Below, one piece after another: positions 32,161 through 41,642 of a stretch of DNA of 64,000 nt. A model generated the notes under the pieces. That model ran no database searches. It saw only the letters and a list, made by a program, of their open reading frames with translations, and was not told where the DNA came from. The translations under genes were made by a program, and so were the position numbers. The stretch's first letter is position 1. Each line of letters starts with the position of its first letter. The DNA comes from Mycobacterium palustre (GTDB taxonomy: Bacteria > Actinomycetota > Actinomycetes > Mycobacteriales > Mycobacteriaceae), in contig NZ_LQPJ01000136.1 in assembly GCF_002101785.1 (NCBI RefSeq), positions 186,001-250,000 of the forward strand, in the 5' to 3' direction.

Positions 32161-33588
32161 ATGACCACCGAATCGGTTGCACCGAAGACATCGCAAGCCA
32201 CCAACGGGACCCCAGCCAAGGCCGTCGACATCCCCGGGACGGTGGCCCGGCTGCGCAAGACGTTCGCCACCGGCCGCACCCGCGACATCGAGTGGCGCAG
32301 GCATCAGCTGCTGCAGCTGGCCAGGCTGATGGAAGAGAACGAGGACGCGATCGCCGCCTCGCTGGTCGAGGACCTAGACCGCCACCCGTTCGAGGCCTAC
32401 ATCGCCGATGTCGCCACCACCGCCGGTGAGGCGAAGTACGCGGCCAAGCGGGTGCGCCGGTGGACGCGCCGCCGGTATCAACTGCTGGAGGTGCCCCAAC
32501 TGCCGGGCCGCGGCTGGATCGAGTACGAACCCTATGGCACCGTGCTGATCATCGGCGCCTGGAATTACCCGTACTACCTGACGCTGGGCCCGGCCGTCGG
32601 GGCGATCGCCGCCGGGAACGCCGTCATCCTCAAGCCGTCCGAGATCGCCGCCGCCTCATCGCATTTGATGGCCGAGCTGGTGCCGCGCTACCTCGACCGC
32701 GACGCGATCGCCGTGGTCGAGGGCGACGGATCGGTCAGCCAGGAGCTCATCGCGCAGGGCCTGGACCGGGTGATGTTCACCGGCGGCACCGAGATCGGCC
32801 GCAAGGTCTACGAGGGCGCGGCGCCGCACCTGACGCCGTGCACCCTCGAGCTCGGCGGTAAGAGTCCGGTGATCGTGGCGGCCGACGCCGACGTGGACGT
32901 CGCCGCCAAGCGGATCGCCTGGATGAAGCTTTTGAACAACGGGCAGACCTGTGTGGCACCCGATTACGTGCTGGCGGACGCGAAGATCCGCGACGAGCTC
33001 GTGGACAAGATCGGCGCGGCCATCACCGAATTCACGTCGGACAAGCCCGACGGGGTGCGGATCGTCAACCAGCGCCAGTTCGACCGGATCAGCGGTTACC
33101 TCTCCGGCGCGGACGGCAAAATCGCAGTCGGCGGCAGTTGTGATCCGTCGAGCCTGCGCATCCAGCCGGCGGTCGTCGTAGATCCCGATCCGGACGGGCC
33201 GTTGATGCAAAACGAGATCTTCGGCCCGGTGCTGCCGGTGATCACCGTCAAATCCCTCGACGACGCAATACGTTTCGTCAATTCGCGCGCGAAGCCGTTG
33301 GCCGCGTACCTGTTCACCAAGGCCCGCGAGACCCGCGAGCGCGTGATCAAGGAGGTGCCGGCCGGCGGCATGCTGGTCAACCACATCGCCTTCCAGGTGT
33401 CGACGGCCAAGCTGCCGTTCGGTGGGGTCGGCCCGTCCGGCATGGGCGCCTACCACGGCAAGTACGGGTTCGAGGAGTTCAGCCACCGCAAGTCGGTGCT
33501 GACCAAGCCGACGCGGCCCGACCTGTCCAGCTTCATCTACCCGCCCTACACCAAGCGCGCCTTCAAGATGGCACGCCGAATGTTCTGA
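32161..33588 (+). CDS. NAD(P)-dependent aldehyde dehydrogenase (Rv0147 homologue)
   Basis: A 475-residue class 3-type aldehyde dehydrogenase. The oxyanion Asn and cofactor region are in IIGAWNYPYYLTLGPAVGAI, MFTGGTEIGRKVYEGAA holds the Rossmann turn, LELGGKSPVIV carries the general base glutamate, and NNGQTCVAPDYV the catalytic cysteine. The basic, proline-containing C-terminus may attach to membranes, as in fatty aldehyde dehydrogenases. I chose the ATG at 32161, with AAGGGA upstream; an earlier ATG at 32134 would add nine residues. It is likely to oxidise long-chain aldehydes, an inference from class 3 similarity. Confidence 0.93.
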   Translation: MTTESVAPKTSQATNGTPAKAVDIPGTVARLRKTFATGRTRDIEWRRHQLLQLARLMEENEDAIAASLVEDLDRHPFEAYIADVATTAGEAKYAAKRVRRWTRRRYQLLEVPQLPGRGWIEYEPYGTVLIIGAWNYPYYLTLGPAVGAIAAGNAVILKPSEIAAASSHLMAELVPRYLDRDAIAVVEGDGSVSQELIAQGLDRVMFTGGTEIGRKVYEGAAPHLTPCTLELGGKSPVIVAADADVDVAAKRIAWMKLLNNGQTCVAPDYVLADAKIRDELVDKIGAAITEFTSDKPDGVRIVNQRQFDRISGYLSGADGKIAVGGSCDPSSLRIQPAVVVDPDPDGPLMQNEIFGPVLPVITVKSLDDAIRFVNSRAKPLAAYLFTKARETRERVIKEVPAGGMLVNHIAFQVSTAKLPFGGVGPSGMGAYHGKYGFEEFSHRKSVLTKPTRPDLSSFIYPPYTKRAFKMARRMF

Positions 33589-33644
33589 CACCGCCACACC
33601 AATTCACTTGCCAGGAACTATCTTTCACCGTAGAGAGGAACCCG

Positions 33645-34505
33645 ATGCCCGGAGTGCAGGATCGCGTCATCGTCGTCACCGGCGCGGGAGGGGGACTGGG
33701 CCGTGAGTACGCCCTGACCCTCGCCCGGGAGGGTGCGAGCGTCGTCGTCAACGACCTGGGCGGATCCCGCGACGGCACCGGCGCCGGCCACAACATGGCC
33801 GACCAGGTTGTCGCCGAGATCAAGGAGGCCGGCGGGCGGGCGGCTCCGAACTACGACAGCGTCGCCGAGCCGGAGGGCGCCGAGAACATCATCAAGACCG
33901 CGCTCGACGAGTTCGGTGCCGTGCACGGCGTGGTGAGCAACGCCGGGATCCTGCGCGACGGCACCTTCCACAAGATGTCCTTCGAGAACTGGGACGCGGT
34001 GCTCAAGGTGCACCTCTACGGCGGATACAACGTGATCCGCGCCGCGTGGCCGCACTTCCGCGAGCAGAGCTACGGCCGGGTCGTCGTCGCCACCTCCACC
34101 AGCGGCCTGTTCGGCAACTTCGGCCAGACCAACTACGGCGCGGCCAAGCTCGGCCTGGTCGGACTGATCAACACGCTGGCGCTGGAGGGGGCCAAGTACA
34201 ACATTCACGCCAACGCCCTCGCCCCGATCGCGGCGACCCGGATGACCCAGGACATCCTGCCGCCCGAGGTGCTCGAGAAGCTGACGCCCGACTTCGTCGC
34301 GCCGGTGGTGGCCTACCTGTGCACCGAGGAAAACGCCGACAACGGTTCGATTTTCGTGGTCGGCGGCGGCAAGGTCCAGCGCGTCGCGCTGTTCGAGAAC
34401 CAGGGCGTGAACTTCGACCGGCCGCCGTCGGTGCAGGACGTCGCCGAGCACTGGAGCGAGATCACCGACCTCTCCAAAGCGCAGAAGGCCGGCTTCAAGC
34501 TGTAG
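33645..34505 (+). CDS. Short-chain dehydrogenase, hydroxyacyl-CoA DH-like (Rv0148)
   Basis: A 286-residue classical SDR equal in length to Rv0148. The cofactor motif is VVTGAGGGLGREYAL, the NAG strand is GVVSNAGILRDG, and the active site is Ser/Tyr/Lys in STSGLFGNFGQTNYGAAK. The insert GGSRDGTGAGHNMADQVVAE is typical of the (3R)-hydroxyacyl-CoA dehydrogenase domain of multifunctional enzyme 2. The ATG at 33645 has AGAGAGG upstream. A quinone-reductase gene starts 4 bases after its stop, so the two are an operon. The substrate is inferred from similarity only. Confidence 0.93.
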   Translation: MPGVQDRVIVVTGAGGGLGREYALTLAREGASVVVNDLGGSRDGTGAGHNMADQVVAEIKEAGGRAAPNYDSVAEPEGAENIIKTALDEFGAVHGVVSNAGILRDGTFHKMSFENWDAVLKVHLYGGYNVIRAAWPHFREQSYGRVVVATSTSGLFGNFGQTNYGAAKLGLVGLINTLALEGAKYNIHANALAPIAATRMTQDILPPEVLEKLTPDFVAPVVAYLCTEENADNGSIFVVGGGKVQRVALFENQGVNFDRPPSVQDVAEHWSEITDLSKAQKAGFKL

Positions 34506-34509
34506 GGCC

Positions 34510-35478
34510 ATGAAAGCCTGTGTGGTCAAAAGGCTGTCCGGCCCGGACGGCCTTGTATACACCGACATCGACGACGTCGCCGCCGACGATCACCACGTGG
34601 TCATCGACGTGCGGGCGGCCGGGGTTTGCTTCCCGGACCTGTTGCTGGCCAAGGGCGAATACCAGCTGAAGCTGCCGCCGCCGTTCGTGCCGGGCATGGA
34701 GGCCGCCGGGGTGGTGCGGTCGGCGCCGGAGGGATCGGGTTTTCGTGTCGGCGAACGGGTTTCGGCGTTCGGGATCTTGGGCGCCTACGCCGAACAGGTG
34801 GCGGTCCCGGTGCCCAATGTGATGCGCAGCCCCGCCGAACTCGATGACGCCGAAGCGGTTTCGTTGTTAGTCAACTACAACACCATGTATTTCGCCCTGG
34901 CGCGCCGCGCCGCCATGCGGCCGGGCGACACGGTGCTGGTGCTGGGCTCCGCCGGCGGCGTGGGCACCGCGGCGATCCAGGTCGCCAAGGCGATGGGCGC
35001 CAAGAAGGTGATCGGCGTCGTACACCGGGAGGCCGCGGTCGACTACGTCGCCGCGCTGGGCGCCGACCTGGTGTTGCCGCTGACCGACGGCTGGGCCGAC
35101 CGGGTGCGCGACTACACCGAGGGCCGCGGCGTGGACATCGTCGTCGACCCCATCGGGGGGCCCGCGTTCGACGACGCGATCAGGGTGCTGGCCATCGACG
35201 GCAAGCTGCTGGTGATCGGGTTCGCCGCGGGCGGCATCCCCACCGTCAAGGTGAACCGCCTGCTGCTGCGCAACGTCAGCGTGGTCGGCGTGGCCTGGGG
35301 CGAGTATCTGAACAGGGTCCCCGGCTCGGCGGCCCTGTTCGCTTGGGGCCTTGGCCAGCTGGTCTTCCTGGGGTTGAAACCGCCCCCACCGCAACGCTTT
35401 CCGCTCTCGGAGGGTCAGACGGCGTTGCAGACCCTGGCCGACGGCGGGGTGCTGGGCAAGGTCGTGCTCGAACCCTAG
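34510..35478 (+). CDS. Zinc-independent quinone oxidoreductase (Rv0149 homologue)
   Basis: A 322-residue medium-chain reductase of the zeta-crystallin type. The NADPH motif is VLVLGSAGGVGTAAIQVAKA, with the nearby MGAKKVIGVVHREAAVDYVA strand; the zinc ligands of alcohol dehydrogenases are missing. It starts MKACVVKRLSGPDGLVY and ends in the usual NADPH-dependent fold. Such enzymes reduce quinones or activated alkenes. It is coupled to the SDR gene before it and ends 11 bases from the PE1 stop. M. tuberculosis has an extra small gene (Rv0150c) in that gap; it is absent here. Confidence 0.92.
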   Translation: MKACVVKRLSGPDGLVYTDIDDVAADDHHVVIDVRAAGVCFPDLLLAKGEYQLKLPPPFVPGMEAAGVVRSAPEGSGFRVGERVSAFGILGAYAEQVAVPVPNVMRSPAELDDAEAVSLLVNYNTMYFALARRAAMRPGDTVLVLGSAGGVGTAAIQVAKAMGAKKVIGVVHREAAVDYVAALGADLVLPLTDGWADRVRDYTEGRGVDIVVDPIGGPAFDDAIRVLAIDGKLLVIGFAAGGIPTVKVNRLLLRNVSVVGVAWGEYLNRVPGSAALFAWGLGQLVFLGLKPPPPQRFPLSEGQTALQTLADGGVLGKVVLEP

Positions 35479-35489
35479 GCCCGCGCCGA

Positions 35490-37220
35490 TCAGGGGCTCG
35501 GGTGCGGCGTGCCGGTGACGATCGTGTCAAGCGTGTCCACCATGATCAGGAGTTCGACGCCGCCCGCCACCGTGCCCAGGCCGACGTCGGCGGCGATGGG
35601 CTGGCCGATGGCGTTGACGAGGCCCTGGACAGGGTCGCCGCTGATGGCCTGCGAAATCCCGTTCAGAAACAGGTTGAGGTCATATGACGGCAGCGTGACC
35701 AGCACGGCGGTGCCGATGTCCGCGGTGGGAAGCAGCGTCGCGTAGGCCGTCGAGAAGTCGGACGCGAACGCATTGACGACATTGGTGTTGGCCGTCTGCA
35801 GGGAGTTGATGAACCCGTCGATCGAGGGCGACGGCAACGACAGCGGCGTCCCCGCCATGCCCGACAGCGACAGGTGCGGCAACTGCGGCGGCCCTTGGGC
35901 CGCGAAATCGGCTGCCGCCGCAGCAATTCCCTGCTGCGCACCGCTGATCAGGTCGCCGGGCAGCGCGGTGGTCGCGGCGAGCGGCGGGAACACCCCGAAC
36001 GGTGTGGTGATGTCCGCTGGGCCGGTCGACCAACCGTAGGCCGGGTCGCCGTAGCCCCAGTTGACGAGATACCTCAGGTCCGGTTGCAGCAAATCCGCGA
36101 GCGGGTTGCCGAAATAGGGGATCGAACGCAGAGGGTCCAAGAGCGGCAGGTGCGGGTTCGGAATCATGCGGTAGGTGGTGCCACCGTTGTAGCCGGGAGA
36201 CGTCGGCAAGGTAATGGCCGAAGCGATTTGGGCCTGCGGGATTTCCAGATAGGTGCCGTGCACGTACACGATGCCCATGACGGCGTTGAGGTCGGCAAGG
36301 AAGTCGATCGGGTACTGCGGAAAGTCGGCGAAGCCGTCGTATTCGATCGTGTTGTTGATGACGGTGTATCCCAGGTTCGACGCCATCCCGCCGTAAAACG
36401 GCAGCCCCAGGCTGGGGATGTTGAGGCCGGGGAAGCGCGCGAGCATGCCGCCGTTGGGGGTCATCTCGTTGCCGACCAGCACGAAGTTCACGGCCGAGGG
36501 CGGCACGTGGGCGGCCGCGAGTTGCGGCAGCTCCAGCGCGGCCAGGATGGCGCCCTGCGAGTAGCCGAACACGTTGACGGGAGTGTTGTTGTTGACATTG
36601 ACCTGTTGCATGATCGCGTTGTCCAGGATCGTCAGCCCCCGATCCACCGAGATGTTCAGGGTCAGATCCTTGATGCCGGTGATCGGGTACAACCCCTCCG
36701 GCGTGAACACCGGCTGTAGGTTGCCGGTGGTGAAGTAGGGAGAGATGTACTTGCCGTACGCCGCCGCGATGTAGGTGGGCGACGGGATCGGCACGCCGCT
36801 TGCGCCCAGGATCAGCGAAACGGCGACCGGCGGATCGGCCAGCGGCGCGTTGGCCACCGTCGCTCCTGCCATCCCGGCCGCCGTATTGCCGGTCAGCGAG
36901 CCAAGCGTATTGCCGGTCAGCGAGCCGAGCGTATTGGCGGCCTGCGTTTCGGCCGCGGCATAGGCGCTTGCGGCGGCCGCCAACGCCGCGGCGAATTGGT
37001 CGTGGAACGCGGTCGCCTGCTGCAGGATCGCCTGGTATTCCTGGCCGTACGCGGCGAACAGGGACGCGGCGATTGCCGACACTTCATCCTCGGCGGCGGC
37101 CACGACAGCGGTCGTCGGGCCAGCGGCCGCCGCCCTGGCGGCGTTGATCGTCGAACCGATTTCCGAAGCGTCCGCGGCGGCCGCCCCCAGCACTTGTGGC
37201 TCCGCGAGCAAGCCCGTCAT
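35490..37220 (-). CDS. PE1: PE family protein with PE-PPE hydrolase domain (PE1)
   Basis: A 576-residue PE protein, matching Rv0151c in place and kind. The PE domain (about 1-95) has AAAEDEVSAIAASLFAAYGQ. The rest is the PE-PPE alpha/beta-hydrolase domain, with Ser221 in FGYSQGAIL (GxSxG) as nucleophile and conserved blocks such as LADLLQPDLRYLVNWGYGDP and ADIGTAVLVTLPSYDLN. It is probably exported by a type VII system and acts as an esterase. Residues 97-113 contain a tandem repeat of NTLGSLTG, coded by an imperfect 24-base repeat near 36884-36932. It is arranged head-to-tail with PE2, 97 bases downstream of it. Confidence 0.93.
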   Translation of the reverse strand: MTGLLAEPQVLGAAAADASEIGSTINAARAAAAGPTTAVVAAAEDEVSAIAASLFAAYGQEYQAILQQATAFHDQFAAALAAAASAYAAAETQAANTLGSLTGNTLGSLTGNTAAGMAGATVANAPLADPPVAVSLILGASGVPIPSPTYIAAAYGKYISPYFTTGNLQPVFTPEGLYPITGIKDLTLNISVDRGLTILDNAIMQQVNVNNNTPVNVFGYSQGAILAALELPQLAAAHVPPSAVNFVLVGNEMTPNGGMLARFPGLNIPSLGLPFYGGMASNLGYTVINNTIEYDGFADFPQYPIDFLADLNAVMGIVYVHGTYLEIPQAQIASAITLPTSPGYNGGTTYRMIPNPHLPLLDPLRSIPYFGNPLADLLQPDLRYLVNWGYGDPAYGWSTGPADITTPFGVFPPLAATTALPGDLISGAQQGIAAAAADFAAQGPPQLPHLSLSGMAGTPLSLPSPSIDGFINSLQTANTNVVNAFASDFSTAYATLLPTADIGTAVLVTLPSYDLNLFLNGISQAISGDPVQGLVNAIGQPIAADVGLGTVAGGVELLIMVDTLDTIVTGTPHPSP

Positions 37221-37317
37221 GCGCTACTTCCCCCTTGTCACCACGGCTCGTCGTCGAATGCTAACCCGGGATATGCTTGCGCAGCAACGTTATTGGCCTC
37301 GTCGGCGGCAAACACGA

Positions 37318-39042
37318 TCAGAAGGGGCCTGGGTTCGGTGTCCCGGTCAAGATCGTGTCGAACGCATTCTCGAGGCTGATGAATTCGAAACCGCCCGCGA
37401 GCGTGGTCAGCCCGATATCGGCGGCGATCGGATCGCCGAACGCATCCATCAGCCCTTGAATCGGGTTGCCGTTGATCGCTTCGGTGATCCCGTTGAGGAA
37501 CAGGTTCACGTCGTAGGACGGAATGGTCACAAAGACCGCTGTCCCGATGTCTGCTGTTGGCAGCAGCGTGGCGTAAGCGGTCGAGAAGTCGGTCGTGAAG
37601 GTGCCGACGATGTTGTTGTTGGCCGCCTCGATGGCCGAGATGATGCCGGTGGGTGTTGTCGGAATCGTCGCCGCGGGCAGTGTCAACGCGGCGAGCCCCG
37701 ACGACGCCGCGCCCGGAAGGGAGGTGCCCAGGTTCGACAGGTCGTTGACGAAGGCGCTGACCCCCTGCTGGGTGGCGCCGGGCAAGAGGGCGGCGAGTTG
37801 CGTCGTCGCGCTCGGCGGCGGCAGGAACCCGAACGGCGTCTGGATATCGGCGGGGCTGGTTGAGAAACCGAAGTTGGGGTCGCCGTAGCCCCAGTTGACC
37901 AGAAGCTTCAGGTCCGGTTGGACCAGGTCCGCGATCGGGTTGCCGATCAGCGGGATCGCCCGCAGCGGCGTCAGCAGCGGCAGGTCGTTGGTCGGGATCA
38001 TCTCGTAGGTGGTCATGGACGGCGCACCGGATTGCGGCAATTGGAAGGCCGTTTGAAGCACCGCATCCGTCAGGCGGGGGTAGGTGCCGTGCACGAAGAC
38101 GATGCCCGCGAGCGCGTTGAGGTCGGAGAAGATGTCGATCGGGTACCGCGGAAAGTCGGCGAAGCCGTCGTATTCGAGCGTCCAAATGGTGGTCGGGAAA
38201 TCGTTGCTGGGCGTGGAGGTGCCGAACGTGACGCCCAGGCTCGGGAAGCTCAGGCCCGGGAAGCGGGACAGCAGGCCGCCGTTGGGGTTTGCCGGATCAC
38301 CGAGCAAAGTGAAGTATGCCTGGATTGGGCTGCCACCAGTGCCATTGGTAAAGCCCTCGGCCAGAAGTTTCGGCATCTCCAGCGAGGCGATGATCGAGCT
38401 CTGCGAGTAGCCCAAAATCGAGACGGCGTTGGCGGTGTTGGGGTGGATCGCCAGGTTGATCGCGTTGTCCAGCTCGGTGACGCCGCGGGCCAGCGAGATG
38501 TCCAGCGTCAGATCCTTGACGCCAGTGAATGGATATAAACCTTCTGCGGTGGAGACCGCTTGAAGCGGGCCAGTGAAAGGCCCGAGGCCGCCGAACGTGC
38601 CGTTTAAAAAGCGGCTGAAGACGGCGTTCATATAAGCCATTGACGGTGTCGCGGTGCCGCTGCCGGTCATGATCAGATTGGCGACGACGGCCGGGTCCGC
38701 CCCTTGGGTCGCCGCGGCAAACACGGGGTTCGCCGTAGCGGTGAGCCCGAGCGAGGCGGCGATCTGGACCTCGGCTTGCGCGTAGGCGTTTCCTGCCGCG
38801 GCCAATGTCGCCGCGAACTCGTTGTGGAACGCCGTCGCTTGCTGCAGCAGCGCCTGATATTCCTGACCGAACGCGCCGAAGAACTGCGCGGTGATGGCCG
38901 ACACCTCGTCTTCGGCGGCCGCCGCGAGGCTGGTCGTGGGGCCGGCCGCGGCCGTCCGGGCCTCCTCGATCACCGACCTGAGTGCCGAAGCATCCTGCGC
39001 CGCCGTCGCTAAAATCTGGGGCTGCGTGATCAAGCTCGTCAT
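37318..39042 (-). CDS. PE2: PE family protein with PE-PPE hydrolase domain (PE2)
   Basis: A 574-residue paralogue of PE1, equivalent to Rv0152c by position. The PE domain (about 1-95) contains AAAEDEVSAITAQFFGAFGQ and the hydrolase domain has Ser213 in LGYSQSSII (GxSxS, as in many PE-PPE proteins). The shared blocks IADLVQPDLKLLVNWGYGDP and ADIGTAVFVTIPSYDVN lie near the end. The ATG at 39042 has AAAGGGAAAG upstream, and the frame is open far upstream without PE-like sequence, so this start is clear. The upstream region up to 39251 is non-coding and precedes a decayed PE-PPE fragment. Confidence 0.93.
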   Translation of the reverse strand: MTSLITQPQILATAAQDASALRSVIEEARTAAAGPTTSLAAAAEDEVSAITAQFFGAFGQEYQALLQQATAFHNEFAATLAAAGNAYAQAEVQIAASLGLTATANPVFAAATQGADPAVVANLIMTGSGTATPSMAYMNAVFSRFLNGTFGGLGPFTGPLQAVSTAEGLYPFTGVKDLTLDISLARGVTELDNAINLAIHPNTANAVSILGYSQSSIIASLEMPKLLAEGFTNGTGGSPIQAYFTLLGDPANPNGGLLSRFPGLSFPSLGVTFGTSTPSNDFPTTIWTLEYDGFADFPRYPIDIFSDLNALAGIVFVHGTYPRLTDAVLQTAFQLPQSGAPSMTTYEMIPTNDLPLLTPLRAIPLIGNPIADLVQPDLKLLVNWGYGDPNFGFSTSPADIQTPFGFLPPPSATTQLAALLPGATQQGVSAFVNDLSNLGTSLPGAASSGLAALTLPAATIPTTPTGIISAIEAANNNIVGTFTTDFSTAYATLLPTADIGTAVFVTIPSYDVNLFLNGITEAINGNPIQGLMDAFGDPIAADIGLTTLAGGFEFISLENAFDTILTGTPNPGPF

Positions 39043-39251
39043 CGGCTTTCCCTTTCGGACGCAGGGCTGTGGTGGCGGAACCGACGAGGTTGACAAGCCG
39101 TTGAGCTGGTGCATCGCTGGAACCTGCACGAGTAGCTTAGAGCGGGCGCCCCGGCGCGCGCGGCATTTTGACGCATCGTTTTGCGCCGCATCGCCGCCCC
39201 TCCCCCGGGGGCCAGGCCTTCGACACCAGGAGCCCGCCAGGGCCGCCAGTC

Positions 39252-39492
39252 CTAGACCGGGATGGCGGTCGCTGCGGCACTGAGGATGTCCGCGGTCGGA
39301 AGCAGCCGGGTGGCCGTCGCCCCCCCGGCTCAAGGCGTTGACGACGTCGGTGTCGGTCGTTTCCGGCGACCGGACAAAACCCGCCGACGGACCGTTGCGG
39401 CGGCGACGAAATCGACGGGAAGTCGTGAAATGCCGGGCAGGCCAAGGCCCGACGCCCCTCGGCCATGAAATCGCCCGCGGCTGAAGCGATCC
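39252..39492 (-). pseudogene. Decayed fragment of a third PE-PPE hydrolase gene
   Basis: Minus-strand translation of this stretch matches the C-terminal part of PE1/PE2, but in shifting frames. One frame gives GIASAAGDFMAEGRRALA with FPSISSPP, like GIAAAAADFAAQGPPQLP and the SLPSPSI region of PE1. Another gives GFVRSPETTDTDVVNAL, like GFINSLQTANTNVVNAF. A third gives ATRLLPTADILSAAATAIPV then a stop, like ATLLPTADIGTAVLVTLP. The order and spacing are right, so it is a relic, not chance. It has no start and at least two frameshifts, and lies between PE2 and ptbB. Confidence 0.75.
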
Positions 39493-39511
39493 CGCGGCGG
39501 GGAGGCGGCTT

Positions 39512-40351
39512 TCAGGCGAGCAGCGCGTCACGCAGGCGATCGACGTCGGCGTCGGTGATGCCGGCGTCGGCGAGGTAGGCGCCCAACGACCCGAACTCCT
39601 CGTCGATCGTCTGTCGCGCCGCGGCCAGATACTCGGGGCGGACCCCGAGCACCCAATCGGACAGGCGAGCCTCGGTGAAGGTGACCACCTCCGGCGTCAG
39701 CTCGGTATCGCCGCGCTGCTGGATCATCTCGAAGATTTGCGTCCGGAGTTCGGGCACGGCGTCGTTGCTGCGCAGATAGTCGGCGACGATGGCGTCGTGG
39801 TCGACGCCGACCGCCTCGAGGACGGTCGCGACGACGAAGCCGGTGCGGTCCTTGCCGGCGAAGCAGTGGGTGAGCACGGGCCGACCCGCGGCCAGCAGCG
39901 TGACGACGCGGCGCAGCGCGCGCTGCGCGCCGTTACGGGTCGGGAACCGTCGGTACTCGTCGGTCATGAAGCGGGCCGCGGCCTCGTTGACGGGTTCGCC
40001 GGAGCCGTCGGGTTGCCCGCGCAGCAGTCGCTGGAACGCCTCCTCGTGCGGCGCCGCACCCTCGGCCTGCTCGCCCTCTGAGGTTCGATCGGACAAGTCG
40101 GGAACCGGCAGCAGGTGGATTTCGACGCCCTCGGGCACCAGCCCCGGGCCGCGCCGGGCCACCTCGCGGGCCGCACGCAGATCGGCGACATCGGTGATGC
40201 CCAGCCGGCGCAGCGCCGCGCGCCCGTCGTCGTCGAGCCGGCTCAACTCGCTGGACCGGAACAGCCGTCCCGGCCGCAACGCCGTCGCGCCGTCGGCGAC
40301 GTCACGAAAGTTCCACGCTCCCGGCAATTCCCGGACGGCCGCCTCAGCCAT
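39512..40351 (-). CDS. ptbB: Secreted protein tyrosine phosphatase MptpB
   Basis: A 279-residue phosphatase, orthologue of Rv0153c (276 residues), which M. tuberculosis secretes into macrophages and which acts on phosphotyrosine and phosphoinositides. The P-loop is LTHCFAGKDRTGFVV with Cys163, Lys167, Asp168 and Arg169; the lysine-aspartate pair is special to this family. The N-terminus has WNFRDVADGATALRPGRLFR and a mobile lid follows. No classical signal peptide is seen, as in the orthologue. The gene starts 8 bases inside the 3' end of fadE2, so both are in one operon. Confidence 0.95.
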   Translation of the reverse strand: MAEAAVRELPGAWNFRDVADGATALRPGRLFRSSELSRLDDDGRAALRRLGITDVADLRAAREVARRGPGLVPEGVEIHLLPVPDLSDRTSEGEQAEGAAPHEEAFQRLLRGQPDGSGEPVNEAAARFMTDEYRRFPTRNGAQRALRRVVTLLAAGRPVLTHCFAGKDRTGFVVATVLEAVGVDHDAIVADYLRSNDAVPELRTQIFEMIQQRGDTELTPEVVTFTEARLSDWVLGVRPEYLAAARQTIDEEFGSLGAYLADAGITDADVDRLRDALLA

Positions 40352-41576
40352 GCCGGGTGACCGCCGCGGCGAGCGCGGACTGCTCCCGACCGATCTCGGC
40401 GCGCGCGATGGTCCGCATGTGCACCTCGTCGGGTCCGTCGAAGATCCGCATCGCGCGGTGCCAGCCGTAGAGCCGGGCCAGCACGGTGTCGTCGCTGACG
40501 CCGGCGGCCCCGTGCACCTGGATGGCGCGGTCGATGACGTCGCAGGCCACCCGCGGGGCGACCGCCTTGATCTGCGAAACCAGCAAGTGCGCGGCCTTGT
40601 TGCCGTGCTGGTCGATCGTCCACGCCGCCTTTTCGCACAGCAGCCTGGCTTGGTCGATCTCGTTGCGGGACTTGGCAATCGACTCGCGCACCACGCCTTG
40701 GTCGGCCAGCGGCCGGCCGAACGCCATCCGGTTGTTGGCCCGGTGCACCATCAGGGCCAGAGCGCGTTCGGCCCCGCCCAGCGCGCGCATGCAGTGGTGG
40801 ATGCGGCCGGGCCCGAGCCGGGCCTGCGCGATCGCGAAGCCCGCGCCCTCCTCGCCGAGCAGGTTGGTGGCCGGCACCCGCACGTTGTCGTAGACGATCT
40901 CGCAGTGGCCGTGCTGGTCCTGCCAGCCGAACACCGGCGTCGAGCGGACCACCGTCACGCCGGGGGTGTCGATCGGCACCAGGACCATCGACTGCTGCTG
41001 GTGGCTCGCCGCCTCGGGATTGGTGCGGCCCATCACGATCAGGATCTTGCAGCGCGGGTCGGCCGCGCCGGACGTCCACCACTTGCGCCCGTTGATGACG
41101 TAGTCGGCGCCGTCGCGCACGATCGAGGTTTCGATGTTGCGGGCGTCGCTACTGGCGACGGCGGGCTCGGTCATCGAAAAGGCGCTGCGAATCTCCCCGT
41201 TCAACAACGGTTCGAGCCACTGCTTGCGTTGCTCTTCGGTGGCGAACAGGTGCAGGGTCTCCATGTTGCCGGTGTCGGGCGCCGCGCAGTTGAGCGCCTC
41301 GGGCGCGATCTCTAGGCTCCAGCCGGTGATCTCGGCCAGCGGGGCGTACTCGAGATTGGTCAGGCCCGACTCGGCCGGCAGGAACAGGTTCCACAGCCCG
41401 GCCGCCTTGGCCTTGGTCTTCAGCTCCTCGATGACCGGCGGGACGGTATGATCGTCCGGGCCGGCCTCGTGCCGGTACTTCTCGTATTCGGCCTCGGCCG
41501 GGAAGACGTATTCGGTCATGAAGTCGGACAGCCGCTTGTGGTAGTCGCTGGCTTTGGCCGACATCGCAAAGTCCAT
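40344..41576 (-). CDS. fadE2: Acyl-CoA dehydrogenase FadE2
   Basis: A 410-residue acyl-CoA dehydrogenase, similar to Rv0154c (403 residues). It oxidises an acyl-CoA to the 2-enoyl form with FAD. Blocks seen: SAFSMTEPAVASSDARNIET near residue 130, INGRKWWTSGAADPRCKIL, RLGPGRIHHCMRALGGAERA, and a final DGPDEVHMRTIARAEIGRE. The start MDFAMSAKASDYHKRL matches the orthologue; further upstream the frame is not protein-like. It is divergent from the DUF1348 gene 66 bases away and followed by ptbB with an 8-base overlap. The chain length of its substrate is unknown. Confidence 0.95.
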   Translation of the reverse strand: MDFAMSAKASDYHKRLSDFMTEYVFPAEAEYEKYRHEAGPDDHTVPPVIEELKTKAKAAGLWNLFLPAESGLTNLEYAPLAEITGWSLEIAPEALNCAAPDTGNMETLHLFATEEQRKQWLEPLLNGEIRSAFSMTEPAVASSDARNIETSIVRDGADYVINGRKWWTSGAADPRCKILIVMGRTNPEAASHQQQSMVLVPIDTPGVTVVRSTPVFGWQDQHGHCEIVYDNVRVPATNLLGEEGAGFAIAQARLGPGRIHHCMRALGGAERALALMVHRANNRMAFGRPLADQGVVRESIAKSRNEIDQARLLCEKAAWTIDQHGNKAAHLLVSQIKAVAPRVACDVIDRAIQVHGAAGVSDDTVLARLYGWHRAMRIFDGPDEVHMRTIARAEIGREQSALAAAVTRHG

Positions 41577-41642
41577 GACCGTCACGATAGGACACGCGCC
41601 GTGAGCGGGCGGGGCTGAGGCGGGGCGAGCACGATGTATGGC

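Noticed and set aside
36001..36719. Long plus-strand frames opposite the PE genes
   Set aside because: They are antisense to well-supported PE-PPE domains and have no start signal or family features.
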